A DNA stretch of 64,000 nucleotides from Asterias rubens. Taxonomy: Eukaryota; Echinodermata; Asteroidea; Forcipulatida; Asteriidae. Shown in pieces: positions 1 through 10,907 of this stretch. Positions within the stretch are counted from its first letter, which is position 1; every line of letters begins with the position of its first letter. The translations under genes and the position numbers were made by a program. The stretch spans positions 10,135,883-10,199,882 of the forward strand of contig NC_047081.1 in the NCBI RefSeq assembly GCF_902459465.1, read 5' to 3'. The notes below the pieces were generated by a model. The model saw only the letters and a list, made by a program, of their open reading frames with translations, was not told the DNA's origin and did no database searches.

Positions 1-222
1 TTATATCACGCTATAACCCTGTTAATATTTTAATCTGGTATTTCAGCTGTACCGATGATTGACAAAATTTAGCTGCGCGTTACGGGCATCGACGGGGTGT
101 AGTGAGTTGTTCACTCTATGGGCCACCATGAAGCGTATAATGCCAATAAGTTCATCCTAAAAATGATTAAGTAACTGATAGCTAAAGTTGGTCGGTGAAC
201 TCAATTGGTGGTGCACTCTCAC

Positions 223-300
223 GGTATTGGCTGATGCTGGATTCGAACCTACGACCTCTCTATAATGCAGTGTGGATTCTGTTATATCTTCAACCCTTAT
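223..300 (-). mobile_element. tRNA-derived SINE fragment
   Basis: Read on the minus strand the segment contains GTCGTAGGTTCGAATCC, a good RNA polymerase III B box (GGTTCGANTCC). The upstream part is degraded and I see no good A box, so this is a remnant rather than a tRNA gene. Confidence 0.4.
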
Positions 301-383
301 GTTGATCACTATGTAACATGTAATGCCAAAAACCTCATTCAGAAAACGAATAAGTAACTGATATCTAAACTTGGGGAACACCT

Positions 384-480
384 GGGGAACACCTTCACCG
401 TCATCCTCAACACAACCATTCAAAATGTTTCGTGTGTTTTAAGTCTTTCTAACGGGGAAGGAGCTTTTACATTTCCAGTT
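384..480 (+). pseudogene. Decayed duplicate of the first visible ADMP exon and its splice acceptor
   Basis: Bases 384-480 repeat 610-690, offset by about 217-225 bases: GGGGAACACCT, then the stretch ending ACCATTCA, then CGGGGAAGGAG and ACATTTCCAGTTCAA. In the real exon the acceptor reads TTTTTAG|CGGGG. In this copy it reads TTCTAA|CGGGG, so the invariant AG is lost. The reading frame after CAGTTCAA also diverges. It looks like a tandem duplication of an exon edge that is no longer spliced. Confidence 0.6.
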
Positions 481-669
481 CAATAATTTAAACAGTCTAG
501 TCCAGAGATACTTTATAAAGGTACCATTCAAACCACAAACTGAAATCCTGCTCTTTTGTTCAACACATCTAACACTTTTGTTTTATGCTGGGACCAAGTA
601 CAGCTCCCCGGGGAACACCTTACTGCCATCTTCAACGCAACCATTCACAATATCTGTTTGTCTTTTTAG

Positions 670-812
670 CGGGGAAGGAGCGTCTACATTTCCAGTTCAA
701 TCTCTCCCAAGTACCCTCAACAGAAATCCTCCTCCAGGCCGAGTTGCATCTCTTCAAGCTCAAACCCAAGATGCGACCAACAGTCTCAGGAAGACGGCAG
801 CCATTTTACCAG
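670..812 (+). CDS. admp: ADMP-type ligand, propeptide exon (first visible)
   Basis: The acceptor TTTTTAG precedes 670 and the donor CAG|GTTAGT follows 812. It is entered in phase 1 and left in phase 0. It encodes propeptide beginning GKERLHFQFNLSQ, matching the HRFYFNLSS-like strand of BMP propeptides. Confidence 0.8.
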
Positions 813-3034
813 GTTAGTGCACACAAACAAAGTTTGCATCAAAATGGTTTTCGCAATCTGACGGGTTTCAAAGTCTTGTGGTACGACTTTGGGTCACGTC
901 GGGCCTATGGAGCATTGGTTTTCTAAACCGTTTTATAATGTGCGAAGAGCACATATCGTTAACTGCGTTGCTCCTATTCCCAGTTTTATTTACGATGAAC
1001 TAATCAAGAAAGTCGTTTGAACCATGGAGGTAGAAATAGACTGAACAACTCAAGTTAAAGCACCGAACTGTGAACACAATCATAAACGCTGTTGTTCTGT
1101 ATAGTTGATGCAATCCCATACATCAAAAAAACAAGATCTAAAATCATTAAATTGAATAGAAAGCTGATAAAAATGTACCAAACAAAATCTGTACTTGGCG
1201 GCTGCAGCTAAGACTGATATTAAGGATGTTGCTAAAGGCGGCCTATACTTATAACATGATAACGCCTCGATTCAGCCGGAGCCAATTCCGACACAGCTTT
1301 CAACTCTTTGTACTTTCTTTACAGATTCAACTTTATCAGCTGGCCAGCGCTGATGTCTCATCGCTAGAGGGCGCTAAACTGATTGGACTACGGTTGGTTG
1401 GGACCGTTGGAACGGAATGGGAGGTATTCAGCATAACAGACGGTAAGACTTTAGAAGCAACACTTGACACTGACACCACTTAAAGAAAGAGTGGTCAGTG
1501 TAATTTTTGGCAAAACTTATCTTTATCAAACTGGCAAGTGAGCTCAATAGAAAGGCCCAACGGACACCCAAAACAAATGCCGAATTTGGGCAACAAATTA
1601 CTTCAATTGCTCCTCATTTTGTATTTTCAGCTGTGTCGAGTTGGCTGGCAGATGAGCGCCAAAACTTCGGAGTGTTGGTCACCATTACGTCACTTACAGG
1701 AGAGCCAATGAACGAGAACTTCATACGCTTCGCTCAAAACGGCAAACATCACCCGAGCAAGCATCCGTTTTTAGTGCTGTACACGAACGACTTGAGGCAG
1801 AGTGAGAATCCATTGGCAGACCAGGGTGAGTGCCGGGGTGCATGTCGATGTAGACTTGATGACAAGTCGTTAGGCGCTGCCAATTTGTTACAAACACACT
1901 TTATGCCGTTCTTGCAACAGTCACAGTGCGATTATACATTCATGCAACGTAATTGCCACTGACTCACACACATACTGGGATCGAGGATGAGTGTACCGTC
2001 CCCCTGAACACACCGGGTTTAACAATTACCGACTTGATTTCAATGTCGATGGGGACGAGGGCTGGGGGAATTCACCTCGAAATGAGACAGAGTTGTAAGA
2101 ACCCGAGGACACAAATTTGAGAATGACAAATCTGAGGCCAAATTTTGAGAAGGACTCAATTTAGGCCCAACAAACAACCAAACAAATGCCGAATTAGGGC
2201 AACAAGTTACCAGGCCCGATGATACTTAATACGAAGACAGCAAAGGTGAAGACGGCAAAGGTGATTGTCTCCATGCCCCCTTGTCGCATGCCTTTGGTGT
2301 CAAATCAAGTACTTTATTTGAAATAAGTCGTGGGCCAATGACAGGAGTATTTCGTGGTGCCAAACTGATACATGTTTAATTTTTCATACCAACTATTTAA
2401 TTTTCCATACCAACTTGTATCAATATTTTTCAAAAATGGTTTCTACATTACACAAATTATATTCCATCCTCACACAGACTCTGCGGACACGGCATACGAA
2501 ACATTCTTCCAGACGTACGGCAATATCAACGCACCGCCATTTATGGACGCCACAAAAGCCGGCCCAACTCCGAACGTCCGCACGAACCGCTACAACGGCG
2601 CCACGACGACGCGACAGACTAGGACGGGTGCCACATCTCGGCATAGGAGAGATAGCAACCAAAGAGACGAGTTACCAACGGAAGATTCAAACGGTAACCG
2701 AAAGAAGGCCTCCAGTAACAAGGGAACGTGCATGCGTAAATCCATGTACGTTGACTTCCATGAGATCGGCTGGTCCGATTGGATAATCTACCCAATTGGG
2801 TATAACGCCAATGAGTGCTACGGTAACTGCCCGTTCCCACTTGGACAGACCGTGCAGCCGTCCAACCACGCTACTGTGCAGAGTTTGATGCATCTCATTG
2901 CTGCTGATGTGGCGGCCCCATGTTGTGTTCCTACCCAATTAGATCCAATCGCAGTGCTGTTCTTTGACAATGATGGTAACGTTGTTCTGAAACAGTTCGA
3001 TAACATGGTGGCCACAGCATGTGGTTGCCGTTAA
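670..3034 (+). CDS. admp: BMP-family TGF-beta ligand, probably ADMP; 5'-partial (670-812, 1325-1442, 1631-1825, 2478-3034)
   Basis: Secreted dimeric signalling ligand of the BMP branch, made as a precursor and cleaved by furin-type proteases. Four exons join with matching phases (1, 0, 1, 1) and GT-AG introns of 512, 188 and 652 bases, giving 336 residues plus a stop. The first three exons are a typical TGF-beta propeptide (FQFNLSQVPSTEILLQAEL; WEVFSIT; FLVLYTNDLRQ). The last has a basic cleavage site RHRR (2639-2650), then a knot domain of 101 residues with all seven cysteines (C, ECYGNC, CC, CGC). The motifs IGWSDWIIYP, NHATVQS, APCCVP and NVVLKQFDNMVA resemble ADMP more than BMP2/4 (KNYQDMVVEGCGC) or Nodal. 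ADMP is known from dorsoventral patterning in deuterostome embryos. The family call is firm; the ADMP subtype is from remembered motifs. Univin or another BMP is the alternative. The start codon is outside the window. Confidence 0.85.
1325..1442 (+). CDS. admp: ADMP-type ligand, propeptide exon
   Basis: The acceptor TTTACAG and donor G|GTAAGA are both good. It enters in phase 0 and leaves in phase 1. It encodes IQLYQLASADVSS and then VGTEWEVFSITD; the WEVFSIT motif is the conserved WExFDV region of TGF-beta propeptides. Confidence 0.8.
1631..1825 (+). CDS. admp: ADMP-type ligand, propeptide exon
   Basis: The acceptor TATTTTCAG and donor G|GTGAGT give phases 1 and 1. The encoded VSSWLADERQNFGVLVTI and HPFLVLYTNDLRQ fit the end of the propeptide arm domain (helix plus FLVLF-like strand) of BMP precursors. 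Confidence 0.8.
2478..3034 (+). CDS. admp: ADMP-type ligand, final exon with mature cystine-knot domain
   Basis: The acceptor CACACAG is followed by a basic, threonine- and arginine-rich linker, the RHRR cleavage site (2639-2650), a further basic pair region (NRKK) and the seven-cysteine domain from 2729 to 3031. The stop TAA is at 3032-3034. The C-terminus is ATACGCR, the usual CxCx end. Alternative cleavage after NRKK would leave a shorter N-terminal extension. Confidence 0.88.
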
Positions 3035-5019
3035 ATAAATATATATAATTATTTAACAAATAAAATATTATCATTAAACAGAAAAATATATAAATTGATG
3101 ACCAACGAAGTAGTAAAAAAAAAAGAGATACACTTAAACCTAAATGCAAATGTTTGAACACACGATTTTCATTCCTTCAAAGGCGTTTCTATTTCATTTG
3201 CAAAATCTATATTCAAGACTATATAAAACACCAATATTTGGTATTTTTGTTCCACATGAAAAGGTAGACTTGTTTCAATCTGATGAAAGCTCTGTGATTA
3301 TACAAGTTCAGTGATTCATAAAATAATTATTTCAACGAATTCCCATTATAACAAATTCACTCAAAGATGCCATGAAATAAAATAAAATTAAAAAAATATG
3401 CATTTATTTTGACAGTAGGTTTTAAAAGAAATTATTTACTTTATTGCAAGATGCACTGCCAGGTACGTATTCAATTGTTGTGTTTGATGATTTTTTTTTT
3501 TTTTTACATTTCTCCATAATAGCACTTTTTTTAAAGGTAGTGTACAGGATTGGTAACGATAAAAAAAAATGTTTTAATTTTAATGTAAAAGCTTATTGAT
3601 TATAAAATGCAAACAAGAACCATTTTTCTGTAAATTATCTCCCTCTGAAATAAATGAACACTCGGGAAAACTATATCTGCAAACCTAAAAAGAAAACGCA
3701 ACATTGCTATCTGTTGTTACGACCAAAAAACTAAGGAAAATGTTTTTACAAGCTGAATTTTGTATTAGTTTTTTTTTCTTCACTATTTTCTCCCGACTCA
3801 CGCCCCAATTTTCACAGGATTTTTATTTTATGTGTATGGTTGATCACACAAAACATAAATACTGTAAGACCATCTGTCTGAGACCATTGTTTTTGTCAGC
3901 ACTACCAATCCTTTATAATACCTTCAATGGTCGCTGTTGGTTTTTTTGCTGTGAAAAAAAAAGAAGATGTTTTTGACGACCTGCACTCTAGGCAGCTAAC
4001 TTATAAAGTTATGATTGCTAATAAATGTAACGCCCAGAGAAATTCAACTAAATGCAACAAAGCTGGAAAATGTTTATATATTGCGTATTTATTTTTTATT
4101 TTGTTCTGTTTTTGTAGTAAAACTTTGTAAAGAACAGCATGATGCCGTCTTCCCTTTGGCCAGTTACAACCACTGCCAAACTAGGTACATGTATTGTTTC
4201 CTTTATTTGTTATGTTATTTGCATCGGTTGTATGGAGAATGTTGCATTGTGTTCTTGTTTGTTTGTCGCTGTGCAAAGCGCCACGCCATACAGACATTTT
4301 ATAAATAAATAATTTTAGTTTTATGTGAAAGAGTCATCTCAAAATGTATCGTTGATATTTTGAGATGGGAATCGAAATGTATTAAGTGTAAATACATATA
4401 AAATAAAAAAATAAAAAACTCTGTATACATTACAGCCCTGTTAATGTTTGCCTACGTACACTGTAGTTTGTTTTTCATATATTTAAAGTGGTGGCCTCAT
4501 TATTAAAAATGTATTGTAAATTAAGAGTATACTAGTTGTGGCATAAGTTTATACCCACAGTGTGAAATAACTAATGGATAATGATATTCCCCTTCTGTGG
4601 GCTCTTACAATGTCAAGGGACAATGAATTACACTGTTTTGTGTACTCTGGACTTGTCTGATGGATGGCACCTAAAACCGTAGTCCTGAAAAGCACTACGA
4701 CAGTGGCAATTCCGGAGTGGAGAAAAAAAATTCCTTCGGCACACCCTTTATCATCAATGATGAGACCAAATACATGAAAACTCCAGCAGTTGACCCTTAA
4801 AATGAGTCTTACCTACGTACTTTTTAATTTAAACCTCTGTACATTGTGTAAAGTTTTACTCTCTTACTTAACAATGTTAATACCAATGTAAACAATAAAT
4901 CATAACATAAAGGTATTCAGTTGGTGGTATTGTTGAGTTTAAGTTCCTTTGTGATCAATATTTATAATAGATGTTAAATTTGCATCGGGGATAAAGAATA
5001 TTAATTTTGTTTTTTTACC
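3035..5019. other. 3' UTR and downstream flank of the ADMP-type gene
   Basis: Very AT-rich sequence with no recognised gene. Polyadenylation signals AATAAA occur soon after the stop (3059-3064) and again near 4300. Fragments of a TTAA-type element end (AAAGGTAGTGTACAGGATT near 3535; CACTACCAATCCTTT near 3900) lie in between. Which signal is used cannot be told from sequence. Confidence 0.5.
3059..3064 (+). terminator. First polyadenylation signal after the ADMP stop
   Basis: A canonical AATAAA lies 25 bases after the stop codon. It is close enough that a longer 3' UTR using later signals (about 4300) is equally possible. Confidence 0.4.
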
Positions 5020-5200
5020 CATATACACCGATGTGTGTTAGCACTGTATACTCAGTACTTCCCGAATCCTGTGATTAAAAATATCACAGGCATGTTACTC
5101 GGGGGGGATTCGAACCCACGACCCTTGCAATTCTAGAGCAGTGTCTTACCAACTAGACTACCGAGGTTGCCCGGTAGCTAGAGGCAGTTCGAATCCTATG
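5020..5200 (-). mobile_element. tRNA-derived SINE, family 2
   Basis: On the minus strand a tRNA-like head (GGTAGTCTAGTTGGTAAGAC as A-box region, GGGTTCGAATCCC as B box) is followed by a body with ATGCCTGTGATATTTT and ending near ACACATCGGTGTATATGGG. A second copy with the same order lies at 61440-61628, and body fragments lie near 42000-42120 and 43330-43405. Confidence 0.75.
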
Positions 5201-6129
5201 TTTAGATGAGTGATGTTTGAAGCTTTGTTTGTGTGGATCTTTAAAAAAAACTATAGTTAGTAAACTTGCAGGTCAAATCAGTTCTATAGACAACTTAAAA
5301 AGCTATTAGAGAAGTAGTTCAAGCCGTGGCATTTATTTCAAACTAGAGTTGACTACACTCTATCAATAAAAGTCTACGAATTGCTAAAATCAAGTGTTAA
5401 TCACACTATCCTCAGACAGAAAAAAAGAAGATATTTTTGTCTCAATGTGATAACAATAGTCTCAATCCCTCAAAGGGAGGAATAGGACTTTCTTCTCAAA
5501 CATTCCGTCTCAACTGTTTCAAACAAACATTTTTGCGGTCCCGCCATTAAAATTAAATCCTCGACCGAATTTCAATAAAGCAGAGATGAGTGTCTTGTTT
5601 CCTAATCATGACTTGGCCACAGAGGGCGCCATTACTTTGCGATTATAGCCAATCAGAGCCGGCGATATGATCTGTGACCAGCGAATCGATCGAGTTCAAC
5701 CAAAAATGAATGACAACCTTTAAGAGGCATTACACCACAATTTGATAGTTATTCAAATTTGATGATTGTGTCTATTCAATAAGCCATGCTTCTCCTAGTC
5801 CTGCCAATAGATGGCGCTCTAATGAGACATTTCAACTCAATATGCAAGTAAAAATTTGAGTAACCAGTAATTAAACCTCAAACTGTCTGACCATTCAATA
5901 CCATCCACATGGTGTGGAATAGAAGTTACATTAGTAGCACATAACTGCGCAATGTACAAAATCATAAGACAATGATAGTGGTAGTTGATAGTGGTAGTAT
6001 GTCCAAATTGCTGGTAATTTTTTTCTGGCAAATTTTATAGAAATTACATGCTGGGGGGTCAACTCACAAATTGCTGTTTTTACTCAAGAAAATCAATGCT
6101 TATATACATGTTGCGACTAACTGGCCAGG
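5201..6129. other. Spacer between the convergent ADMP and CHCHD1 genes
   Basis: AT-rich sequence without an ORF or repeat I recognise. It should hold the 3' UTR of CHCHD1 (minus strand). The nearest minus-strand AATAAA I noticed is the plus-strand TTTATT at about 5332, roughly 800 bases past the stop. Confidence 0.4.
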
Positions 6130-6240
6130 TCACCTTGGTTGTGGGTACTTTTGTAGGAGACTTGTCACTTGCTTGCTGGTCATTTTCCCAGCCCCGACTT
6201 TACCGCTCTTCTCTGACGCTATTGCTGCTTTCTTAGTTTT
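6130..6240 (-). CDS. chchd1: CHCHD1 exon 3
   Basis: Acceptor ATGTGCAG, then 36 codons and TGA (6130-6132). The lysine- and alanine-rich linker and the helical end SKQVTSLLQKYP match the family's C-terminus. Confidence 0.9.
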   Translation of the reverse strand, partial: KTKKAAIASEKSGKVGAGKMTSKQVTSLLQKYPQPR

Positions 6241-8583
6241 CTGCACATTGAGGGAAAAACCAAATATACACCTGAAAGTTATTTCCCTATATATACCTTA
6301 CTAATAGTTGGTGGGAAAGCATTGTAATAATAATAATAATAATTATCGACCGTTTTTATATAGCGCTTTTCACGCCCAAGGGGTGTCTCAAAGTGCTTCT
6401 GACATTATTACCCCTGGTCACTGGGCCTTAAATCATTCCTTAAACCATCTCAGCTCCCTGGGGAGTATACAGCCTGTGTGCAATATATGCGCTACTTGGC
6501 TAAACCAATCACAAGAACCATCTCTGCCCTCACAGGTACCCATTTACCCCTGGGTGGAGAGAAGCAATTATAGTTAAGTGTCTTGCTCAGGGACACAAGT
6601 GTCTTGACCGGGATTCGAACCCACACTCTGCTGAACAGAAGCATCAGAGCTTGAGTTCAGTGCTCTTATCCACTCGGCCACGACAGCCCACAGCCCTGTA
6701 TACAGCCCTTCGAACCATGAGCAGCTCGGATGGGATTCAAACCTGCGTCCTTCTAGAGAAAATCTTTCAGCAGATTTTTAAAATTCTGTTATTGTTTTCA
6801 TAAAACTGAAAAAGCAGAAAGCACTACCTCCCCAACTTTTACAAAGCAACCATGCTTAACGACACAAGCGTCACGACCAAGACTCGAACCAACACTCTGC
6901 TGATCAGAAACACAAGAGCTTGAATCCAGTGCTCTTAACCGTTAGGCCATAACACGCCATGATATTGTTTTAAACATTTTAAATAGTTTTAGTTTCTTCG
7001 CCTGATGCTGCAATTACTTCAAGAGGTTTTTTAGTGGCATTTTCATCTGTTTTTATTTCTTACCTCAGCTTCGGCACAGCAGCTATGAAAGATTTTGATC
7101 TCTTCGGTGCAATCCGAATCATTGAACTCATTCTTCTTCCAGCACGCCATTAAGACGCTCATCTCAGTAATACATTCTGCAGCTGTGGATCAGATGTATG
7201 TTGGTATGTTATTGAACAATCACATTAGAGGGACACGTTGCCTTGGATGGAACGAGTTTGTCTTTGAAAAGCATTCAAAACCATTTGTTTTGAAATGCTT
7301 AAATGGTTAGAAAGATCTTTTAAAACTAGAATAACATGTTGACTCCAAAGGAAAACCACGCAATTTCAAGGAATATTTGTGTGGATCATTATATTCTACT
7401 TTTAAAATATCTTTCTAACAAATAAGCATTTCATAACAAACGGTTTTGAATGCTTTCCAAGACCAACTCGTCCGATCCAAGTCACCGTGTCCCTAAATTG
7501 TAATAACTTATTCTTAATAGAGCGTTTTAAATTAAAAACATTTAGCTAATTAAAGAGATAAGCAAGAATACAGCTAAAATACAGACAAAAAAATATTGTA
7601 CCATTTAAACCGACACAAAATCATACCATAAAATAAAACAATAATAGTTGCATAACACATCTAGGCCTAACAATAATGTTCAGCAATACACAAAAAAAAA
7701 TTCAAAGGTAATACCAAAAGGTCAATTAATACATGACAATTTACAAGATAAACACAGTAATAAAAAAACATTTATGAACAGGAAAATAACCATCATCGCA
7801 TTCGCTTGTAGTCATCGGGCCTAACACTTCCGTCTGGAATTTGCCTCTATGATAAAATAAAAAAATGCAAATTCCAAATGGAATGTTTCAAATATCTAGG
7901 GGGAAAATTACATCTCTTAAAAGTCAGGCCCACACAAAAAAGCACACTTCAACAGAATTTGAACGATTATCGTACAATTTTAAAACACATGACCCGCCCG
8001 ACATGCAGCCAACTATTTAAGCTTGGCCACAGAGTTGGGGTCAAGTCTGCGTCTCTGTAGTAGAATGCCAAGTTCAGGAGTTTTTGTCACACATACCGCA
8101 AAGTTAATTACAAACCATGAAATTAATTGGCGGCAACTGTTGACCGAGTATGATCTGTGAGGAGTTTGGGTTCGTGGAGAAAATCTGAATCAACAAACCA
8201 CAAGAATTATCTTGATCTTGAGTTGATGGAATAATTTGAAAAGTTTTCGTATCACGTCACCACTTTTTCATTCGATATGAAATAATATAGTATCTAATTT
8301 AACTCAATGAGATATCCCTTTTTCTTGTAAAAATGAGAGAAAAAATGGTGGCAGGATACAGAAACTGGCTTCGCTAAATAAAATAGCGCAACTGGTCAAT
8401 ACAATTTTAACACATGTTACAACATGGTCACAGGTAACACAATCCGACGACGCAAACCTTACCTCCTGGTCTATTTCTTCGGAGTGCGACTTTATCCCGA
8501 AGTCTGAAATCTCTCTGCATATGCACGAACTTGCTGGGCTTATAATTGTTTCTTAAAATGATTTCATTCATTCGTTTCGACAT
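6130..8583 (-). CDS. chchd1: CHCHD1 / mitochondrial ribosomal protein mS37, complete (8463-8583, 7064-7182, 6130-6240)
   Basis: Small-subunit protein of the mitochondrial ribosome, with a twin CX9C (CHCH) domain folded by the Mia40 import pathway. Three minus-strand exons join in phases 1 and 0 and give 116 residues; human CHCHD1 has 118. Exon 1 starts MSKRMNEIILRNNYKPSKF and ends in KVALRRNRPGG. Exon 2 holds CITEMSVLMAC and CTEEIKIFHSC, each with exactly nine residues between its cysteines, plus the family motif ACWKKNEF. Exon 3 ends MTSKQVTSLLQKYPQPR then TGA, like the LNKLLQRFP end of the human protein. The start has A at -3. Introns of 1280 and 823 bases carry repeats. The gene is convergent with the ADMP-type gene. 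All exons are short, which is why it is easily missed. Confidence 0.93.
6326..6692 (-). mobile_element. tRNA-derived SINE, family 1, near full length
   Basis: Lies in CHCHD1 intron 2, same strand. Its minus-strand head has near-perfect boxes (TGGCCGAGTGG and GGGTTCGAATCCC), like a tRNA-Leu/Ser. The body includes the complement of TATATAGCGCTTTTCA and ACCCATTTACCCCTGGGTGG, phrases common in SINEs of marine deuterostomes. An extra-arm-like insert and the long body make this a SINE rather than a tRNA gene. Confidence 0.75.
6836..6960 (-). mobile_element. SINE family 1, head fragment
   Basis: A second, more decayed copy of the same tRNA-like head (TAACGGTTAAGAGCACTGG and a GGTTCGAGTCTTGG-type B box) in the same CHCHD1 intron. 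Confidence 0.6.
7064..7182 (-). CDS. chchd1: CHCHD1 exon 2 (twin CX9C domain)
   Basis: Acceptor ATCCACAG and donor GAG|GTAAGA flank 119 bases. Both CX9C motifs are intact, with an extra cysteine directly after the last (SCC). Confidence 0.93.
7222..7500. mobile_element. Palindromic miniature transposon in CHCHD1 intron 1
   Basis: The ends are inverted: TAGAGGGACACGTTGCCTTG on the left, and on the right the complement of the same motif (CAAGTCACCGTGTCCCTA). Longer inner inverted segments (GCATTCAAAACC; GGTTTTGAATGC) bring the arms together. It has no coding capacity and depends on a transposase elsewhere. Confidence 0.65.
7501..8462. other. Rest of CHCHD1 intron 1
   Basis: AT-rich intron sequence with no ORF or repeat I recognise. 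Confidence 0.5.
8463..8583 (-). CDS. chchd1: CHCHD1 exon 1
   Basis: Starts at the ATG whose complement is 8581-8583 and ends at the donor G|GTAAGG. The basic N-terminus fits a mitochondrial or rRNA-binding segment. The frame stays open upstream to 8754, and an acceptor-like CTTTTCAG precedes 8711. I chose the 8583 ATG because it gives the family's length and has A at -3. Confidence 0.88.
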
Positions 8584-8924
8584 GGTTTTTTTTGCTTCCA
8601 AGTTCCCACTTTTCGTTGCTTTTTTTAATCTAGTGCTGTGACCGGCACTAAGACACTCCAGTCGCTTGAGGGCGCGCTTCACAATGCACGTAGGGTGTTT
8701 TCTGAGCCGAGCTGAAAAGATACACACACAGCTGATCACAGTCCAAAAATACAAATAAGTTTAGTTGTTTGAAAAAATTAATTCAGGAGGCTGAGAGAGT
8801 TTTAAATGCTTTTAGAAGACTTTTGAATATTGAGTTAATATTATACATGTAGTTTGGTTGCAAAGGGAAGCTTATTTTAGTGTGGCACCCCGACTTTTTT
8901 GGGGCTGTCCTTACTCTATGCCTA

Positions 8925-9092
8925 GAGTAAAGGCCGTGTCCAAAATGGCGGCTACCGGCTACGGCTACAGCTACTATCGGATTTCCGCGTTATCAAGCAT
9001 TGAGGTATATTACAGAACGTCTTAGCAGCACCCTTCGCAATAGCCTTAGCCTTAGCCGTAGCTGTAGACGTCAATTCGGACACGGCCCGTTG
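8925..9092. mobile_element. Miniature inverted-repeat element with GGCCGTGTCC ends
   Basis: The left end GGCCGTGTCCAAAATGGCGG and the right end TTCGGACACGGCCC are inverted copies. Inside, GGCTACGGCTACAGCTAC faces CTTAGCCGTAGCTGTAG. A related copy lies at 36598-36760. It sits 350-500 bases upstream of the CHCHD1 start. Confidence 0.65.
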
Positions 9093-10900
9093 GCCTGACG
9101 AGTGGCTGCTAAGTGGCACCTATATACTTTCAGTCATCAGTGATACAAGCCCTGTTGGTTTCTAAACGGCACTCATCTTCAATGTTTTCTACAATTATTT
9201 TATGTAAGCTATTAATTTTACCAACCGACCAAACAACAACCCAAGTCAGCAAATTTTTACCTCGGCGGTAGTTTTGGTTATGCCATAGACTTGGTTCCAT
9301 GTCTGTGATCGTGGATTTATTGGTCGTCCTGAAAACCAATGCATTATTGGCTGAAACAGCGCCTTCATGTAGAAAACCTCCGTCATTAGCTATAGCCCAG
9401 TTCTGTGTGGCTGGGCTTGATGCAGAGAAATAACCACAGTTTCAGACTAGAAATCAAGTCTAGTTATACCATGGAGGAAGGACTACACAGAAACTCATTT
9501 CGAACTTTCTCGGAATGAAATGACGTCACGTCGGTCTGGAATCCTGACGGGATGTCTGGCACCATTAGTCAGGTAATCCTCAAGGTTATCAATTTCAAAT
9601 ACTTTTCCTTGTAATTTGATCTGAAAACAGAACGCTCTGAAATCAAGTCTACACTCAGAAGATGTTGGTCATAGGCTCCATCTCACACACAAAACTATAG
9701 GCCTAAAACTTTAGTCCTGTAATTTTGTCTGCGAGGCGAAGTTGCATTTCGGGCAAGAACGTTTTTTATTTATCTTCAGACAGCTTACGGCCTGCAGATT
9801 AAAACATTGAGCAAAACGTTTTCTGAATACTAAAAAATGTGGGGGCTTTCCTCTGTCCCTCAATTTTATACGCTCTGCAGATTATAGAAGCACATGAAAC
9901 AAATTAATAAAGTGAGAACATAAACAAATAATTACAAAAGATTCCAATATGAGCAGCATTGTTCTACTGTCCCCGCTCTCTCTCTCTCTCTCTGCCGATA
10001 ATGACAATGCCACTTCTAAAAACAAAAGAGTGAAAAGGCACTATTTGAAGAGCCATTATGAGGGACAACTCTTGTTCGTGTGGTCTTCCACTCTTTTAGA
10101 TTGAAGTTTGCATCTTTTTGAGTGATTTTTTCACCCTGTCCTGGAGTGAAACCCTCTCAAAGAGTGAAATAACCACTACTCTTTGTAAAGAGCCATATTA
10201 TGGTGGACAACTCGAAATGTAAAGAGTGGTGTCTTTCACTCAAACCCAACCTTACGGATCCGGGTTATGTGGGGTCCTGCAATGTTCAAAATGTTCCTAT
10301 TTCTAAAGAATTCCTTGTGGGGCCTAGGTTGAAAATAAAATAGCTATTCTTTTAAGGCCGTTTAAAGTCACTATCCCTCCCATAAGTTCACCCAAACACA
10401 CAGCATCGTCATACATACAACAATGCGTGAATTATTTATATTACGTCCAAAATGTCATTATTAGGCTATGAGTGTGCACAAACATCTTTAAACAAACAGC
10501 TTAAAGAAGTAGTGGGGTGGTGTAGGCTCGAAAAGGCCTCTCCGAACAGAAAACAAACAGAAAATGGCAAAATAATAATTGTGTCACTGTTGTCTAATTA
10601 CGTCACCTCAAAAACAAAAGTAGCTCAATTATTGTTTTTGTTTTTTTCAGCAGTTACTTAACTTTTTTACTTTGAATACAAAAAAAATTACCCGTTCTTG
10701 GAAAGTAACACGATCACCCTAGCCTAAAGGAAGGATGAAGTAATAGTCTAACGGAACCTGTACGCAAGGAGGGAAGTTATAGGACAAAATAAAAATACAC
10801 AACAGATTTGCAAAGGGAAAGTCTGTCCAACCATGTGCCCTTGAGCTTTGCTCTAGATTTTACCGAGACCCGGGAAATAATAGTATTTTGTTGGGAGTGA
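9093..10900. other. Spacer between CHCHD1 and protease 1
   Basis: No gene recognised. It includes a CRE-like palindrome TGACGTCA near 9520, a short CT run near 9978-10000, and a repeat segment at about 10030-10250. In that segment GAGCCAT..GACAACTC occurs twice and AAGAGTG-type words recur on both strands. Confidence 0.4.
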
Positions 10901-10907
10901 TGAAACG

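Larger units (their letters stand above)
1..669. other. Left-edge intron sequence of the ADMP-type gene
   Basis: This is non-coding sequence before the first visible coding exon. That exon needs one base from an upstream exon (phase 1), so this is intron and earlier exons lie outside the window. It holds a tRNA-like SINE fragment near 223-300 and a decayed partial copy of the next exon (about 384-480). I see no other gene here. Confidence 0.6.

Noticed and set aside
2372..2477. ADMP final exon starting at the ATG at 2372
   Set aside because: The region reads as an AT-rich intron end. The acceptor at 2477 joins the previous exon in the correct phase, and the hydrophobic stretch before it is not part of TGF-beta precursors.
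6611..6690. tRNA gene on the minus strand
   Set aside because: Both promoter boxes are good, but the sequence is joined to a SINE body and repeats at 6836, 13590 and 46040. No clean tRNA fold or 3' terminator was seen.
8584..8754. N-terminal extension of CHCHD1 (frame open to 8754, acceptor-like site at 8712)
   Set aside because: The ATG at 8583 gives 116 residues, close to the human 118, with A at -3. The upstream frame has no family similarity.
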